From contig QHBU01000268.1 in NCBI GenBank assembly GCA_003244045.1, positions 1 to 58,630 on the forward strand: a stretch of DNA of 58,630 nucleotides, in the 5' to 3' direction. Below the pieces are notes generated by a model. The model had not been told where the DNA came from. It made no database searches and worked only from the letters and a program-made list of their open reading frames with translations. The position numbers and the translations under genes were made by a program. This document shows, piece by piece, positions 17,480 through 25,198 of this stretch (positions are counted from its first letter, which is position 1; every line of letters starts with the position of its first letter). The DNA comes from Candidatus Aeolococcus gillhamiae. Its GTDB lineage: Bacteria; Chloroflexota; Dormibacteria; Aeolococcales; Aeolococcaceae.

Positions 17480-18867
17480 ACGAACCGCACATCGCGATCC
17501 CGCCCGGCGATGAGATCGCGCCACCGGCGTCCCGGCGCCACCTCCATGCAGCGCGCCCCGCGGTCCCGCCGCTGCCCGAGGATCGCCAGGGCTTCCGGGC
17601 GGTCCTGCGCCGGGGCGACTTCCGGCTCCTCTGGCTGGCCCAGGCAGCCAGCCAGCTGGCCGACAAGTTCCTCATGTTCACCCTGCTCATCGTGGTCTAC
17701 GACGTCAGCCGCAAGGCCTCGATCCAGTCCGTGCTGATGATCGCCTACACGCTGCCATCGGTCTTCCTCAGCGCCCCGGCGGGCGTGTACGCCGACCGGC
17801 ATGACAAGCGCACCCTGATGATCGCCACCAACGCGATCCGCGGCGGGCTGATCCTGCTCATCCCGATCGTCCAGGTGCTCCCCGTGGTGGGCAACCAGGC
17901 GTGGCCGCTGATCGTGATCACCTTCCTGTTCAGCTCAGTAGGGCAGCTGTTCGCGCCGGCGGAGGCGGCGAGCATTCCATCCCTGGTGCGGCGCGACCAG
18001 ATCATGGGCGCGACCTCGCTGTTCATGACCACGGTGATCCTGACCCTGGTGCTGGGTGTGCCAGCGGCGACACTGGCGATCCGCCTGGTTGGCGAACGTG
18101 CCCCCTTCTTCATCGCCTCCACGCTGTTCGCGCTGGCGGCCATCTCGATCTGGCGGATCGGCACACCGCTGCGCGCCGCCCGCACCGCGCCCGAGCACAC
18201 CGCCAGCCTGCGCCGCGAGCTCCGCGAGGGGATCAGCCTAATCGCCGGCAACCCAGCCATCCGCCTGGGCCTGTACCAGCTCGCGGTGGCTCTGATCGTG
18301 GTGTTCACGGTATTTGCCCTGGGGCCGGTGTTCATGGTCAAGGAACTGCACCGCTCCGACCAGGACACCTACCTCGTCCTGATCCCGGCGACGCTCGGGC
18401 TGGTCACCATGGCCGCGGTCCTCGCCCAGCGCGCCGGCAACGGCTTCTCCAAGGCGGTCACGCTGGTCATCGCCCTGGCTGTCGCAGGTGCCTCCCTGGC
18501 GGCGGTCGGGGTGACCCCTCCGCTGTTCCGCAGCCTCGGTGCGGACGGAGCGATCGTGCCCATGGTGCTGGTGCTCAGCGCGGTGTTCGGCGGCGCGCTC
18601 GGCGCCCTGCTGATCCCCGCCTTCACCATCCTCCAGGAACGCACCAACGAGGAGACGCGGGGCCGCATATTCGGCGGGATCTTCGCCGTGATCAACGCGG
18701 CCGTGGCCCTACCCCTGCTGGTCGCGGGCATCATCGCCGACGCGGTGGGCGTGGCCAGCGTTGTGGCCGGACTTGGCGTGATCATCCTGGCCGGCGCGTT
18801 CGTCGTGAGGCTGGCATTCTGGCGCCGGCTCGCCATTCTCGACACCGAGCTCAGCGCGGCCGACTGA
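17476..18867 (+). CDS. MFS transporter (DHA3/EntS-like)
   Basis: 463-residue major facilitator with about 12 hydrophobic segments beginning near residue 50 (FRLLWLAQAASQLADKFLMF). The loop motif between helices 2 and 3 is GVYADRHDKRTLMI, a variant of the G-x-x-x-D-R-x-x-R-R family motif. Helix 5 carries LVLGVPAATLAIRLVG. The overall pattern resembles the MFS_3 group that includes the enterobactin exporter EntS and macrolide exporters; substrate cannot be predicted. Start GTG 17476 overlaps the rsmA stop. The first 40 residues are a Pro/His/Arg-rich cytosolic tail. Confidence 0.88.
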   Translation: MNEPHIAIPPGDEIAPPASRRHLHAARPAVPPLPEDRQGFRAVLRRGDFRLLWLAQAASQLADKFLMFTLLIVVYDVSRKASIQSVLMIAYTLPSVFLSAPAGVYADRHDKRTLMIATNAIRGGLILLIPIVQVLPVVGNQAWPLIVITFLFSSVGQLFAPAEAASIPSLVRRDQIMGATSLFMTTVILTLVLGVPAATLAIRLVGERAPFFIASTLFALAAISIWRIGTPLRAARTAPEHTASLRRELREGISLIAGNPAIRLGLYQLAVALIVVFTVFALGPVFMVKELHRSDQDTYLVLIPATLGLVTMAAVLAQRAGNGFSKAVTLVIALAVAGASLAAVGVTPPLFRSLGADGAIVPMVLVLSAVFGGALGALLIPAFTILQERTNEETRGRIFGGIFAVINAAVALPLLVAGIIADAVGVASVVAGLGVIILAGAFVVRLAFWRRLAILDTELSAAD

Positions 18868-18986
18868 TCCGCGTCGCGGCTGTGCAACGGCGCCGTCGCG
18901 AAACCATCATCTTTCTCTGCACCCACAGCGGCGGTGAAATGCTCGCCGGCACCCCCAGCGGGCTGACGTCGAATGTGGGAGACAAG

Positions 18987-19172
18987 ATGCGGGCCATAGT
19001 CACCTGTGAGTGCTGCGGTCATCGCCAGGCCGTGGCCCGGCCGATCGGCCGGCCCGAGGCGTTCCACGTCGTCTGCCACGAGTGTGAGGGCATCCTGCGA
19101 GTCGAGGTGACCGCCGACGACCTGACCACCGCCCAGAAGAGCGTCGGTCGCTCGCGCAAGACACGCGTCTAG
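18987..19172 (+). CDS. Small CxxC...CxxC zinc-ribbon protein
   Basis: A 61-residue protein with two cysteine pairs, CECCGHRQ (about 7) and VVCHECEGILRV (about 30), spaced like a small zinc ribbon, and a basic C-terminus. No family is recognised. GGGAG at 18977-18981, 5 nt before ATG 18987, supports this start; an in-frame ATG at 18939 would add 16 residues without conserved sequence. It lies 119 nt after the MFS gene and is followed directly by a GC-rich hairpin, so it is probably the last gene of the transcript. Role unknown; nucleic-acid or protein binding is a guess. Confidence 0.6.
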   Translation: MRAIVTCECCGHRQAVARPIGRPEAFHVVCHECEGILRVEVTADDLTTAQKSVGRSRKTRV

Positions 19173-19181
19173 AAAGACGAA

Positions 19182-19200
19182 GGGGGAACTGCGTTCCCCC
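19182..19200 (+). terminator. GC-rich hairpin, probable transcription terminator
   Basis: Perfect 8-bp stem GGGGGAAC/GTTCCCCC with a 3-nt loop, 9 nt after the zinc-ribbon stop codon. There is no T-run after it, as is common in high-GC genomes. Confidence 0.6.
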
Positions 19201-19255
19201 CTCGGGCACCCCCCAGCTCAGCGGTGTCATCTCCGGCGACGTGAAGTCGCCTGCG

Positions 19256-19287
19256 CTGACGGATTTTGGTGGGGAGGCTGGTATCAT
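19256..19287 (+). promoter_or_regulatory. Weak candidate promoter for tRNA-Val
   Basis: CTGACG at 19256-19261 and TATCAT at 19282-19287, with 20-nt spacing, 33 nt before the tRNA. The -10 is good, the spacing long. Confidence 0.3.
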
Positions 19288-19319
19288 CGCGGTCCGGAAT
19301 CCGCCTCCGGCGCGCGTGC

Positions 19320-19396
19320 GGGCGCATAGCTCAGTTGGTACGAGCGCTGCGTTGACATCGCAGAGGTCATAGGTTCGATCCCTATTGCGCCCACCA
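19320..19396 (+). tRNA. tRNA-Val (anticodon GAC)
   Basis: A complete 77-nt cloverleaf: acceptor GGGCGCA/TGCGCCC, D-arm GCTC...GAGC, anticodon arm CTGCG-TTGACAT-CGCAG with anticodon GAC (valine, GUC/GUU), five-nt variable loop, T-arm ATAGG-TTCGATC-CCTAT, and a genomically encoded CCA at 19394-19396. All stems are fully paired. Confidence 0.97.
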
Positions 19397-19399
19397 CGC

Positions 19400-19417
19400 G
19401 CCGAGCCGTGACTCGGC
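19400..19417 (+). terminator. Short hairpin after tRNA-Val
   Basis: GCCGAG/CTCGGC 6-bp stem with 6-nt loop starting 4 nt after the tRNA CCA, no T-run. Possible terminator or processing signal. Confidence 0.35.
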
Positions 19418-19457
19418 CCTCGCCAGCGTATCTCTTAAGGAATTTTCAGCGGGATAC

Positions 19458-19523
19458 CTGTGCGCACATGTTGCGCACAGAGGCTGCGCAGATGTCCACA
19501 GCGCGACGAAGCAGTTGTCCACA
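19458..19523. promoter_or_regulatory. Cluster of DnaA-box-like sites and a 9-bp inverted repeat
   Basis: The stretch 19397-19589 has no gene. It holds a perfect inverted repeat CTGTGCGCA-N5-TGCGCACAG (19458-19480), ATGTCCACA (19492-19500) and TTGTCCACA (19515-19523). The last matches the Streptomyces-type DnaA box exactly and E. coli TTATCCACA at 8 of 9. The arms of the inverted repeat (TTGCGCACA) are looser matches. An AT-richer run TTAAGGAATTTTC lies just upstream at 19435-19447. Function unproven; it could be DnaA binding or an operator for the next gene. Confidence 0.4.
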
Positions 19524-19589
19524 CCTTGCACAGGCCAACGGTGAGATCGCGCCGAGGTTGTGCACCGCAGTGCGACGCAAATGCGCCGT

Positions 19590-19946
19590 ATGTGGGTGTT
19601 GACATCGCCGGAGTCGACAGATGACACTCGGCGCGTGGTAGGGGACTCCGAGCCGAATGGTTCCGACGCAACGAGGACGACGCGGCGGATCTGCGCCCGG
19701 GGCGGTTGCGCGGCACCGGTCAAGAAGCCGACAGCGAAGTACTGCAGCGTGCGCTGCTGCTCGCTTGATCCCGAGCGACACGCACGCCTGCGCCTGTCAG
19801 CGCAGCGCTCCAGCCGGCGTGTGCTGCCCCTGACCCGCCAGCTCAGCCTGGGGCTCGGTGCCACCAATAATCCCGAGGCCGCAATCTCGCGCATCTCCGA
19901 GGCTCGTGAGGACGTGCCCAGAGGAATGTCCAGGCTCTGCGGCTGA
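19590..19946 (+). CDS. Hypothetical protein with CxxxxC...YCSxxCC zinc finger
   Basis: A 118-residue orphan. A treble-clef-like cysteine pattern ICARGGCAAPVKK followed by KYCSVRCCSLDPERHARLR (about 45-75) strongly suggests a real metal-binding protein of the type seen in recombinase- or phage-associated small proteins. The C-terminus PLTRQLSLGLGA...EDVPRGMSRL is not recognised. ATG 19590 is taken; ATG 19581 and GTG 19560 are in frame too, and no ribosome-binding site decides. It stands alone between tRNA-Val and thrS, downstream of the DnaA-box-like cluster. Confidence 0.55.
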   Translation: MWVLTSPESTDDTRRVVGDSEPNGSDATRTTRRICARGGCAAPVKKPTAKYCSVRCCSLDPERHARLRLSAQRSSRRVLPLTRQLSLGLGATNNPEAAISRISEAREDVPRGMSRLCG

Positions 19947-19986
19947 CCCGCCGCCGGGCAGGCGCGGGGACGTTCGGCGCCGCATC

Positions 19987-19992
19987 TACAAT
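19987..19992 (+). promoter_or_regulatory. -10 box for leaderless thrS
   Basis: TACAAT (5 of 6 to consensus), 8 nt before ATG 20001. A start site at about 19999 leaves a 2-nt leader. No Shine-Dalgarno is present, which fits leaderless translation. Confidence 0.6.
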
Positions 19993-20000
19993 TCGCGCCC

Positions 20001-21821
20001 ATGCCTGACGAGATCGTGGACGACGCCGCCGAGGCCGGCCCGCCCATCGACGCGCCCGCGGAGCTGACCCTCGACATCCTCCGCCACAGCGCCGCGCACC
20101 TCATGGCTGCGGCGGTGGTCGAGCTGTTCCCCGGCGCGCAGTACGACGTGGGACCCGCCACCGACGAGGGTTTCTTCTACAACTTCCGCCTTCGCGGGAG
20201 CGCGCACTTCAGCGAAGAGGACCTTGCCGGCATCGAGGCGAGGATGAAGGAGCTGGCCAAGCGACGCATTCCATTCGAGCGCGAGGTCATGGCCCGAGGG
20301 CCGGCGCGTCAGCTGTTCACTGACCTGGACCAGGAGTTCAAGGTCAGGATCATCGATGGCATGCCAGATGACGTCGACACCGTCGGCGTCTATCGCACCG
20401 GTGACTTCGTCGATCTCTGTCGCGGCCCTCATGTGCCCCACACCGGCCACCTGCGTGCCGTGCGCCTGCTGCGAGTCGCCGGCGTGTACTGGCGAGGCGA
20501 CGAGAGGAACGAGCAGCTGCAGCGCGTGTACGGCACCGCCTTCTTCGAGCGCGAGCAGCTCGACGCCTTCATCGCGCAGCGCGAGGAGGCGCGCCGCCGC
20601 GACCACCGCCGCCTCGGAGCTGAGCTCGACCTCTTCTCCTTCCCCGAGGAGATCGGGTCCGGACTGCCCGTCTTTCATCCCAAGGGCGGCTTGGTGCGCA
20701 AGCTGATGGAGGACTACTCGCGCCGGCGCCACGAGGAAGCCGGCTACGAGTTCGTCAACACGCCGCACATCACCAAGGAGGACCTCTTCCAGACCTCCGG
20801 TCACCTGCAGTGGTTTGCGGAGGGGATGTTCCCGCCGATGGAGCTTGACGACGGCGTCAAGTACTACCTCAAGCCGATGAACTGTCCGTTCCACATCCTC
20901 ATCTACCGCAGTCGGCCGCGCAGCTACCGCGAGCTGCCCTTGCGTCTGTTCGAGTTCGGCACGGTGTACCGGTACGAGAAGTCGGGGGTGGTGCACGGCC
21001 TCACCCGTGTCCGCGGCCTGACCATGGACGACTCGCACATTTTCTGCACCAAGGCGCAGATGGGCGAGGAGATCCGCACACTGCTGACCTTCGTCCTCGA
21101 CCTCCTGCGCGAGTTCGGGCTCAGCGAGTTCTTCCTCGAGCTCCAGACCAGGCCGGAGGGTAAGGCGGTCGGCACCGACGAGGAGTGGGAGGAGGCGACC
21201 GACGCGTTGCGGTCAGCAGCGTCGAACATGGGCCTCGAGCTCGCGCTCGACGAGGGCGGCGGGACGTTCTACGGGCCCAAGATCTCCGTCCAGGTCAAGG
21301 ACGCGATCGGTCGCTACTGGCAGATGTCCACGATCCAGGTCGATCTCCAATTCCCCCAGCGCTTCGGCCTCGGCTACATCGAGGCGGACGGCGGGGAGGC
21401 GCGCCCGGTCATGATCCACCGCGCCCTCTTCGGCTCCATCGAGCGATTCTTCGGGATCCTTCTCGAGCACTACGCTGGCCATTTCCCGGTCTGGCTGGCA
21501 CCGGTACAGTGCGAGATCGTTCCCGTGCAGGACGATGCCCCTGAGGTGATCGAGCACGTCACCGCGCTACGCGACACCATGCGAGCCGCCGGCCTGCGTG
21601 CCGAAGTGAACGACAAACCGGGCGAGCGAATGCAGGCTCGCATCCGCGACGCCGAGCTGCGCAAGGTGCCGTACGTCGTCGTGGTGGGGCGCCGCGACGT
21701 GGAACGGGGCGACGGTGTCGTCAATGTCCGTTCGACGCGCGCGGGCACCCAGGAGAACCTGCCCGCGGGCGACCTGGTGACCCGGCTGGTCGCCGAGGCG
21801 GCGTCGCGCGGCCAGGGCTGA
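20001..21821 (+). CDS. thrS: Threonyl-tRNA synthetase lacking the TGS domain
   Basis: Class II synthetase for tRNA-Thr. The 606 residues begin almost at once with the editing domain (ILRHSAAHLMAAAVVELFPG, about 28), with YRTGDFVDLCRGPHVPHTG, followed by the catalytic core: KPMNCPFHI (zinc Cys, about 294), FEFGTVYRYEKSGVVHGLTR (motif 2), GGGTFYGPKI and HRALFGSIERF (motif 3), and the anticodon-binding domain. Typical ThrRS starts with a roughly 60-residue TGS domain, absent here; only about 25 unconserved residues precede the editing domain. The -10 box 8 nt upstream argues that ATG 20001 is the real start. Confidence 0.96.
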   Translation: MPDEIVDDAAEAGPPIDAPAELTLDILRHSAAHLMAAAVVELFPGAQYDVGPATDEGFFYNFRLRGSAHFSEEDLAGIEARMKELAKRRIPFEREVMARGPARQLFTDLDQEFKVRIIDGMPDDVDTVGVYRTGDFVDLCRGPHVPHTGHLRAVRLLRVAGVYWRGDERNEQLQRVYGTAFFEREQLDAFIAQREEARRRDHRRLGAELDLFSFPEEIGSGLPVFHPKGGLVRKLMEDYSRRRHEEAGYEFVNTPHITKEDLFQTSGHLQWFAEGMFPPMELDDGVKYYLKPMNCPFHILIYRSRPRSYRELPLRLFEFGTVYRYEKSGVVHGLTRVRGLTMDDSHIFCTKAQMGEEIRTLLTFVLDLLREFGLSEFFLELQTRPEGKAVGTDEEWEEATDALRSAASNMGLELALDEGGGTFYGPKISVQVKDAIGRYWQMSTIQVDLQFPQRFGLGYIEADGGEARPVMIHRALFGSIERFFGILLEHYAGHFPVWLAPVQCEIVPVQDDAPEVIEHVTALRDTMRAAGLRAEVNDKPGERMQARIRDAELRKVPYVVVVGRRDVERGDGVVNVRSTRAGTQENLPAGDLVTRLVAEAASRGQG

Positions 21822-21828
21822 GCCGCAC

Positions 21829-22539
21829 GTGGAGCGCGAGGGCCGCTCGCTCGGGCAGGCCGTTGCCCGGCTGTTCCCCGAGCACGACGCCGCGCGGCTG
21901 ATCGCAGCGGGGGAGGTGCTGGTGGACGGCGTCCCGGTGACCAACCCGCGCAGCCGGCTGCGCGCGCGTGCGCGGGTCACGATGCGACCCCGCACCATCC
22001 TGCGTGGCTCGGTCAAGCTGCGCGCCGCGCTCGATGCCTTCGCCCTCGACGTGGCGGGCCGGGTCGCGCTGGACGTCGGCGCAGCCGCTGGTGGCTTCAC
22101 CACCGTGCTGTTGGCCGCCGGCGCCCGTCTCGTGTACGCGGTCGACGCCGGCCATGGGCAGCTTCTCGGCTCGCTGCGGCAGAACCCGCGGGTCATCAAC
22201 ATGGAATCCGTCAACGTCGCCGACCTCTACGGCGCGTGCGTGCCGGACACCGTGGAGGTGGTGACCATCGACGTGTCCTACCTCAGCGTCGCGGCGGCGG
22301 CGGCGCAGCTCAACCGCGTCACGCTGGCGCCAGATGCGACGCTGGTGGCGCTAGTCAAGCCGATGTTCGAGCTGCGCGCGGCGACGGCGCCGTCGGATCG
22401 CTCCAGCCTCGACGCGGCGCTCGCCGCCGCAAGCGCCGGGGTGACCGCTGCCGGGTGGGAGGTGCGCGGCGCCATCGATTCGCCGGTCACCGGCAGCCGC
22501 GGAGCACGGGAGATGCTGCTGCACGCACAGCGCCGCTGA
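21829..22539 (+). CDS. Second TlyA/FtsJ-type RNA methyltransferase
   Basis: 236 residues with the same two-domain plan as tlyA: an S4-like N-terminus (GRSLGQAVARLFPEHDAARL, AGEVLVDGVPVTNPRSRL) and an FtsJ-like methylase with RGSVKLRAALDAF, LDVGAAAGGFTTVLLAAGA, VDAGHGQLLGSLRQNPRV, IDVSYLSVAA, VKPMFELR and GAREMLLHAQ. The putative K-D-K-E catalytic residues all remain, but the ASTGGFTD loop is AAAGGFTT and the loop after KPMFEL is shortened. It may have a different RNA target from the first copy. GTG start 8 nt after thrS. Confidence 0.85.
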   Translation: MEREGRSLGQAVARLFPEHDAARLIAAGEVLVDGVPVTNPRSRLRARARVTMRPRTILRGSVKLRAALDAFALDVAGRVALDVGAAAGGFTTVLLAAGARLVYAVDAGHGQLLGSLRQNPRVINMESVNVADLYGACVPDTVEVVTIDVSYLSVAAAAAQLNRVTLAPDATLVALVKPMFELRAATAPSDRSSLDAALAAASAGVTAAGWEVRGAIDSPVTGSRGAREMLLHAQRR

Positions 22540-22542
22540 CGC

Positions 22543-22570
22543 TTTGGTCGCGCCGCGACCGTGATATGCT
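22543..22570 (+). promoter_or_regulatory. Promoter of the infC-rpmI-rplT operon
   Basis: TTTGGT (22543-22548), 16-nt spacer, TATGCT (22565-22570) with an upstream TGA that makes an extended -10. The predicted start near 22577 gives a leader of about 138 nt before infC. Confidence 0.5.
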
Positions 22571-22665
22571 CACCCATCGGACGCCGCTGTGGCGCCGCCA
22601 AGAGGGCCCGTGCGCTGCGGACCCCACCTTCCGGGTTCGCCTTGGAGGTCCAGAACAGACCCAGG

Positions 22666-22696
22666 CCTGGATAGCGGATCGCTGTCCAGGTTTTTT
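22666..22696 (+). terminator. Attenuator hairpin in the infC leader
   Basis: An 11-bp stem (CCTGGATAGCG/CGCTGTCCAGG, one G-T pair, loop GAT) followed directly by TTTTTT: the clearest intrinsic terminator on this strand, sitting 19 nt before the infC start codon. The upstream GTCCAG (22649-22654) can pair with CCTGGA and the adjacent CCAGGCCTGG is self-complementary, so competing antiterminator folds exist. Known infC-rpmI-rplT operons are attenuated by L20 binding to the leader. Confidence 0.85.
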
Positions 22697-22714
22697 GTTT
22701 GGAGGTTTCCACCC

Positions 22715-23590
22715 ATCGCCTTTCGAGAGTTGAGGATCAACGAGCAGATCCGCATCCCGCAGGTGCGTCTCTTCGACGACACCACTGATGAAGCGCTCGG
22801 CATCGTCACCATCGAGGCAGCCCGACAGCTCGCCGTCGAACGCGGCCTCGACCTCGTCGAGGTGGCCCCGCTGGCCCAGCCGCCGGTCTGTAGGCTGATG
22901 GACTACGGTCGTTTCAAGTTCGAGGCGCTGAAGCGAGAGAAGGACAGCCGCAGGGACCACAACGTCGTCCAGCTCAAGGAGCAGAAGCTGCGCCCGAAGA
23001 TCTCGGACCACGACTTCCGCACCAAGCTGGCCAAGGTGAAGCAGTTCCTCGGTGAGGGCGACAAGGTCAAGCTGACCATCATGTTCCGGGGTCGGGAGAT
23101 GGTCCACCAGGAGTTCGGCCGCAAGCTGCTCGACCGCATGACCGAGGAGCTCAGCGACCTCGCCATCATCGAACGATCCCCACTCGTCGAAGGCCGGAAC
23201 ATGATCATGATCCTCAGCCCGACGACCAAAAAGCAGGCACGGCCGCACGACGACCGTCACCACGGGGATGCGCCTGCAGCCTCGGGCAACGGCTCCGCGT
23301 CGCCGCGCCGGGAGCAGCCGGCGGTGACCCCCCCGTCGGAGCCCGACACAGCGCAGGTCGTCGCTGAGGCACCACCGGCGCCAGCCACTGAGGCAGCCGA
23401 GGCTGCCACACCTCCACCTGCAACTCAGGAGCCGGCAGAGGACCAGCCCGCACCTGCCGCAGCCGCTGCCAAGCGGAGCACCGCCAAGAGTGCGGCGCAG
23501 AGGAAGCCCGCCGCGACCGCCAGCAAGAACACCGAGAAGAAGACCGCCGCCACGCCGAGGGAGACGAATGCCAAAGATCCGAACGCATAA
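22715..23590 (+). CDS. infC: Translation initiation factor IF-3, AUC start
   Basis: IF-3 binds the 30S subunit and proofreads the start codon. The N-domain (ELRINEQIRIPQVRLFDD), linker and C-domain (RPKISDHDFRTKLAKVKQFL, VKLTIMFRGREMVHQEFG, ERSPLVEGRNMIMIL) are complete by about residue 170. A further 115 residues are low-complexity Ala/Pro/Glu then Lys/Ala, ending in the rpmI start. GGAGGT at 22701-22706 lies 8 nt before ATC 22715; the only alternative in-frame start near the conserved region is TTG 22730, 23 nt from that site. Non-AUG starts are the basis of IF-3 autoregulation in E. coli. Confidence 0.93.
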   Translation: MAFRELRINEQIRIPQVRLFDDTTDEALGIVTIEAARQLAVERGLDLVEVAPLAQPPVCRLMDYGRFKFEALKREKDSRRDHNVVQLKEQKLRPKISDHDFRTKLAKVKQFLGEGDKVKLTIMFRGREMVHQEFGRKLLDRMTEELSDLAIIERSPLVEGRNMIMILSPTTKKQARPHDDRHHGDAPAASGNGSASPRREQPAVTPPSEPDTAQVVAEAPPAPATEAAEAATPPPATQEPAEDQPAPAAAAAKRSTAKSAAQRKPAATASKNTEKKTAATPRETNAKDPNA

Positions 23591-23765
23591 AGCCACGCAG
23601 AAGCGCTTTCGCATCACCAGCACCGGCAAGGTGATGCGCCGCAAGGCGTTCAAGTCGCACATGCTCGAACACAAGAGCAGCAAGCGCAAGCGCGTCATGA
23701 ACATCCAGCACGAGGTGTCCGCGGCCGACGTCAAGACCGTCCGCCGCCTGGCGCCCTACCTATAG
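23568..23765 (+). CDS. rpmI: 50S ribosomal protein L35
   Basis: 65-residue basic protein, normal L35 size, beginning MPKIRTHKATQKRFRIT and containing GKVMRRKAFKSHML and KSSKRKR. The ATG is preceded by GAGGGAGACGA and lies 23 nt inside the end of infC, in another frame, so translation is probably coupled. It sits in the conserved infC-rpmI-rplT order. Confidence 0.97.
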   Translation: MPKIRTHKATQKRFRITSTGKVMRRKAFKSHMLEHKSSKRKRVMNIQHEVSAADVKTVRRLAPYL

Positions 23766-23780
23766 CCCGGAGGAGTCACC

Positions 23781-24140
23781 ATGGCGAGAGTCAAGCGGGG
23801 GGTCACGTCACGTGCCCGCCACAAGAAGGTCCTCGAGCTGGCCGAGGGTATGCAGGCCGACAGGCGTTTGTACCGCCACGCCAACGAGGCGGTCATGCAC
23901 TCGCTGGCGTACCAGTACCGCGACCGCAAGCTGCGCAAGGGCGACATGCGCGGGCTGTGGATCACGCGCATCAACGCGGCAGCGCGCCAGAACGGCCTGG
24001 CCTACAACCAGTTCATGCACGGCCTGAAGAATGCCGGCATCGACATCAACCGCAAGATGCTTGCCGACCTGGCCGTCGAGGATTCGGCGTCATTCACGCA
24101 GCTTGTCGAGGTGGCCCGGGGCGCTCTGACGTCGGCGTGA
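23781..24140 (+). CDS. rplT: 50S ribosomal protein L20
   Basis: 119 residues, starting [20 protein letters not shown] and containing [20 protein letters not shown] and [20 protein letters not shown], the standard L20 signature. L20 is essential for early 50S assembly and in known systems represses its own operon by binding the infC leader. GGAGGAG at 23769-23775 precedes the ATG by 5 nt. Its stop overlaps the pheS GTG. Confidence 0.97.
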   Translation: MARVKRGVTSRARHKKVLELAEGMQADRRLYRHANEAVMHSLAYQYRDRKLRKGDMRGLWITRINAAARQNGLAYNQFMHGLKNAGIDINRKMLADLAVEDSASFTQLVEVARGALTSA

Positions 24141-25198
24141 CCGACCAGCGTGGCACGGCGCCACCACCTGGCGGAGAGCCGGGCGGCGCTGACGTGCATG
24201 CCCTCGGGGTCAGGGCGCATGACGAGATCGCAGCCGCGAGCGACGCGGGCACTCTCGACGCTGTTCGCGCCCGCTACCTGGGCCGTGGCGACGGCTTGCT
24301 GACGGTTGTCCGCAAGCAGATCGGCGCCGTCGCCGACCCGGAGGCACGCAGGGCGATGGGCCAGACCGTCAACGCGGTGGTAGAGCGCGTCACCGAGGCG
24401 CTGGAGGAACGCCGCGCCGTGCTCAGCGCTGCGTCAACGGGCAGCTCGACCGAGACGATCGACCTCACCTGGCCGCCGCCTCCGCTGCGCCGCGGTCATC
24501 TGCACCCGGTGAGCCGAGTGTTCCGTGACGTCCGGCGCATCTTCGCCCAGCTCGGCTACGTCCCCGTGAGCGGTCCCGAGCTGGAGTACGACCGCTACAA
24601 CTTCACGCTGGTCAACATGCCGCCGGGCCATCACTCCCGTGACACCCAGGACACGTTCTACGTCGACGACGACCGCCTGCTGCGCACCCACACCTCGCCA
24701 GTGCAGATCCGGAGCATGCTCATCCGGGGCGCGCCCCAGCGGGTGATCGTCCCCGGGAAGGCATATCGCCGCGATTACGACGCCACCCACTTCCCCATGT
24801 TCTTCCAGGTCGAGGGGATGTGCATCGACGAGGGCATCGCGCTCTCCGACCTCAAGGGCACCCTGGAGTTCTTCGCCCGCTCCACCTTCGGAATCGACCG
24901 CGCCATCCGCATGCGACCGCACCACTTCGAGTTCACCGAACCATCGGTGGAACTCGACGTCACCTGCGCTGTGTGCGGGGGCGAGGGCTGCCGCCTCTGT
25001 AAGGGCAGCGGCTGGCTCGAGCTGCTGGGCGGGGGCATGATCCACCCCAACGTGTTGCGCAATGGCGGCGTCGACCCGGCCAGGTACAGCGGGTTCGCCT
25101 TCGGGATCGGGGTCGAGCGCATCGCCATGCTGGCGTACGGCATCGAGGACGGCCGGCTCCTCTACGAGAACGACGTGCGCTTCGTGAGCCAGGCGTGA
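24137..25198 (+). CDS. pheS: Phenylalanyl-tRNA synthetase alpha subunit
   Basis: Catalytic subunit of the heterotetrameric enzyme. After a helical N-terminal arm (about 1-95), the class II core shows [46 protein letters not shown] (motif 2 region), [17 protein letters not shown], a [17 protein letters not shown] cysteine cluster (about 276) and [15 protein letters not shown] (motif 3). 353 residues. The GTG start overlaps rplT (GTGA) and the stop overlaps pheT (GTGA), so ribosomal and synthetase genes form one train. Confidence 0.97.
   Translation: MTDQRGTAPPPGGEPGGADVHALGVRAHDEIAAASDAGTLDAVRARYLGRGDGLLTVVRKQIGAVADPEARRAMGQTVNAVVERVTEALEERRAVLSAASTGSSTETIDLTWPPPPLRRGHLHPVSRVFRDVRRIFAQLGYVPVSGPELEYDRYNFTLVNMPPGHHSRDTQDTFYVDDDRLLRTHTSPVQIRSMLIRGAPQRVIVPGKAYRRDYDATHFPMFFQVEGMCIDEGIALSDLKGTLEFFARSTFGIDRAIRMRPHHFEFTEPSVELDVTCAVCGGEGCRLCKGSGWLELLGGGMIHPNVLRNGGVDPARYSGFAFGIGVERIAMLAYGIEDGRLLYENDVRFVSQA

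Noticed and set aside
19351-19608. 11-nt repeat GTTGACATCGC shared by the tRNA-Val anticodon arm and position 19598, a possible att site pair
   Set aside because: Too short, and no integrase or other mobile gene lies between or near the copies.
19397-20000. T-box riboswitch upstream of thrS
   Set aside because: No T-box sequence or specifier stem is visible, and the -10 box 8 nt before the ATG leaves no leader.
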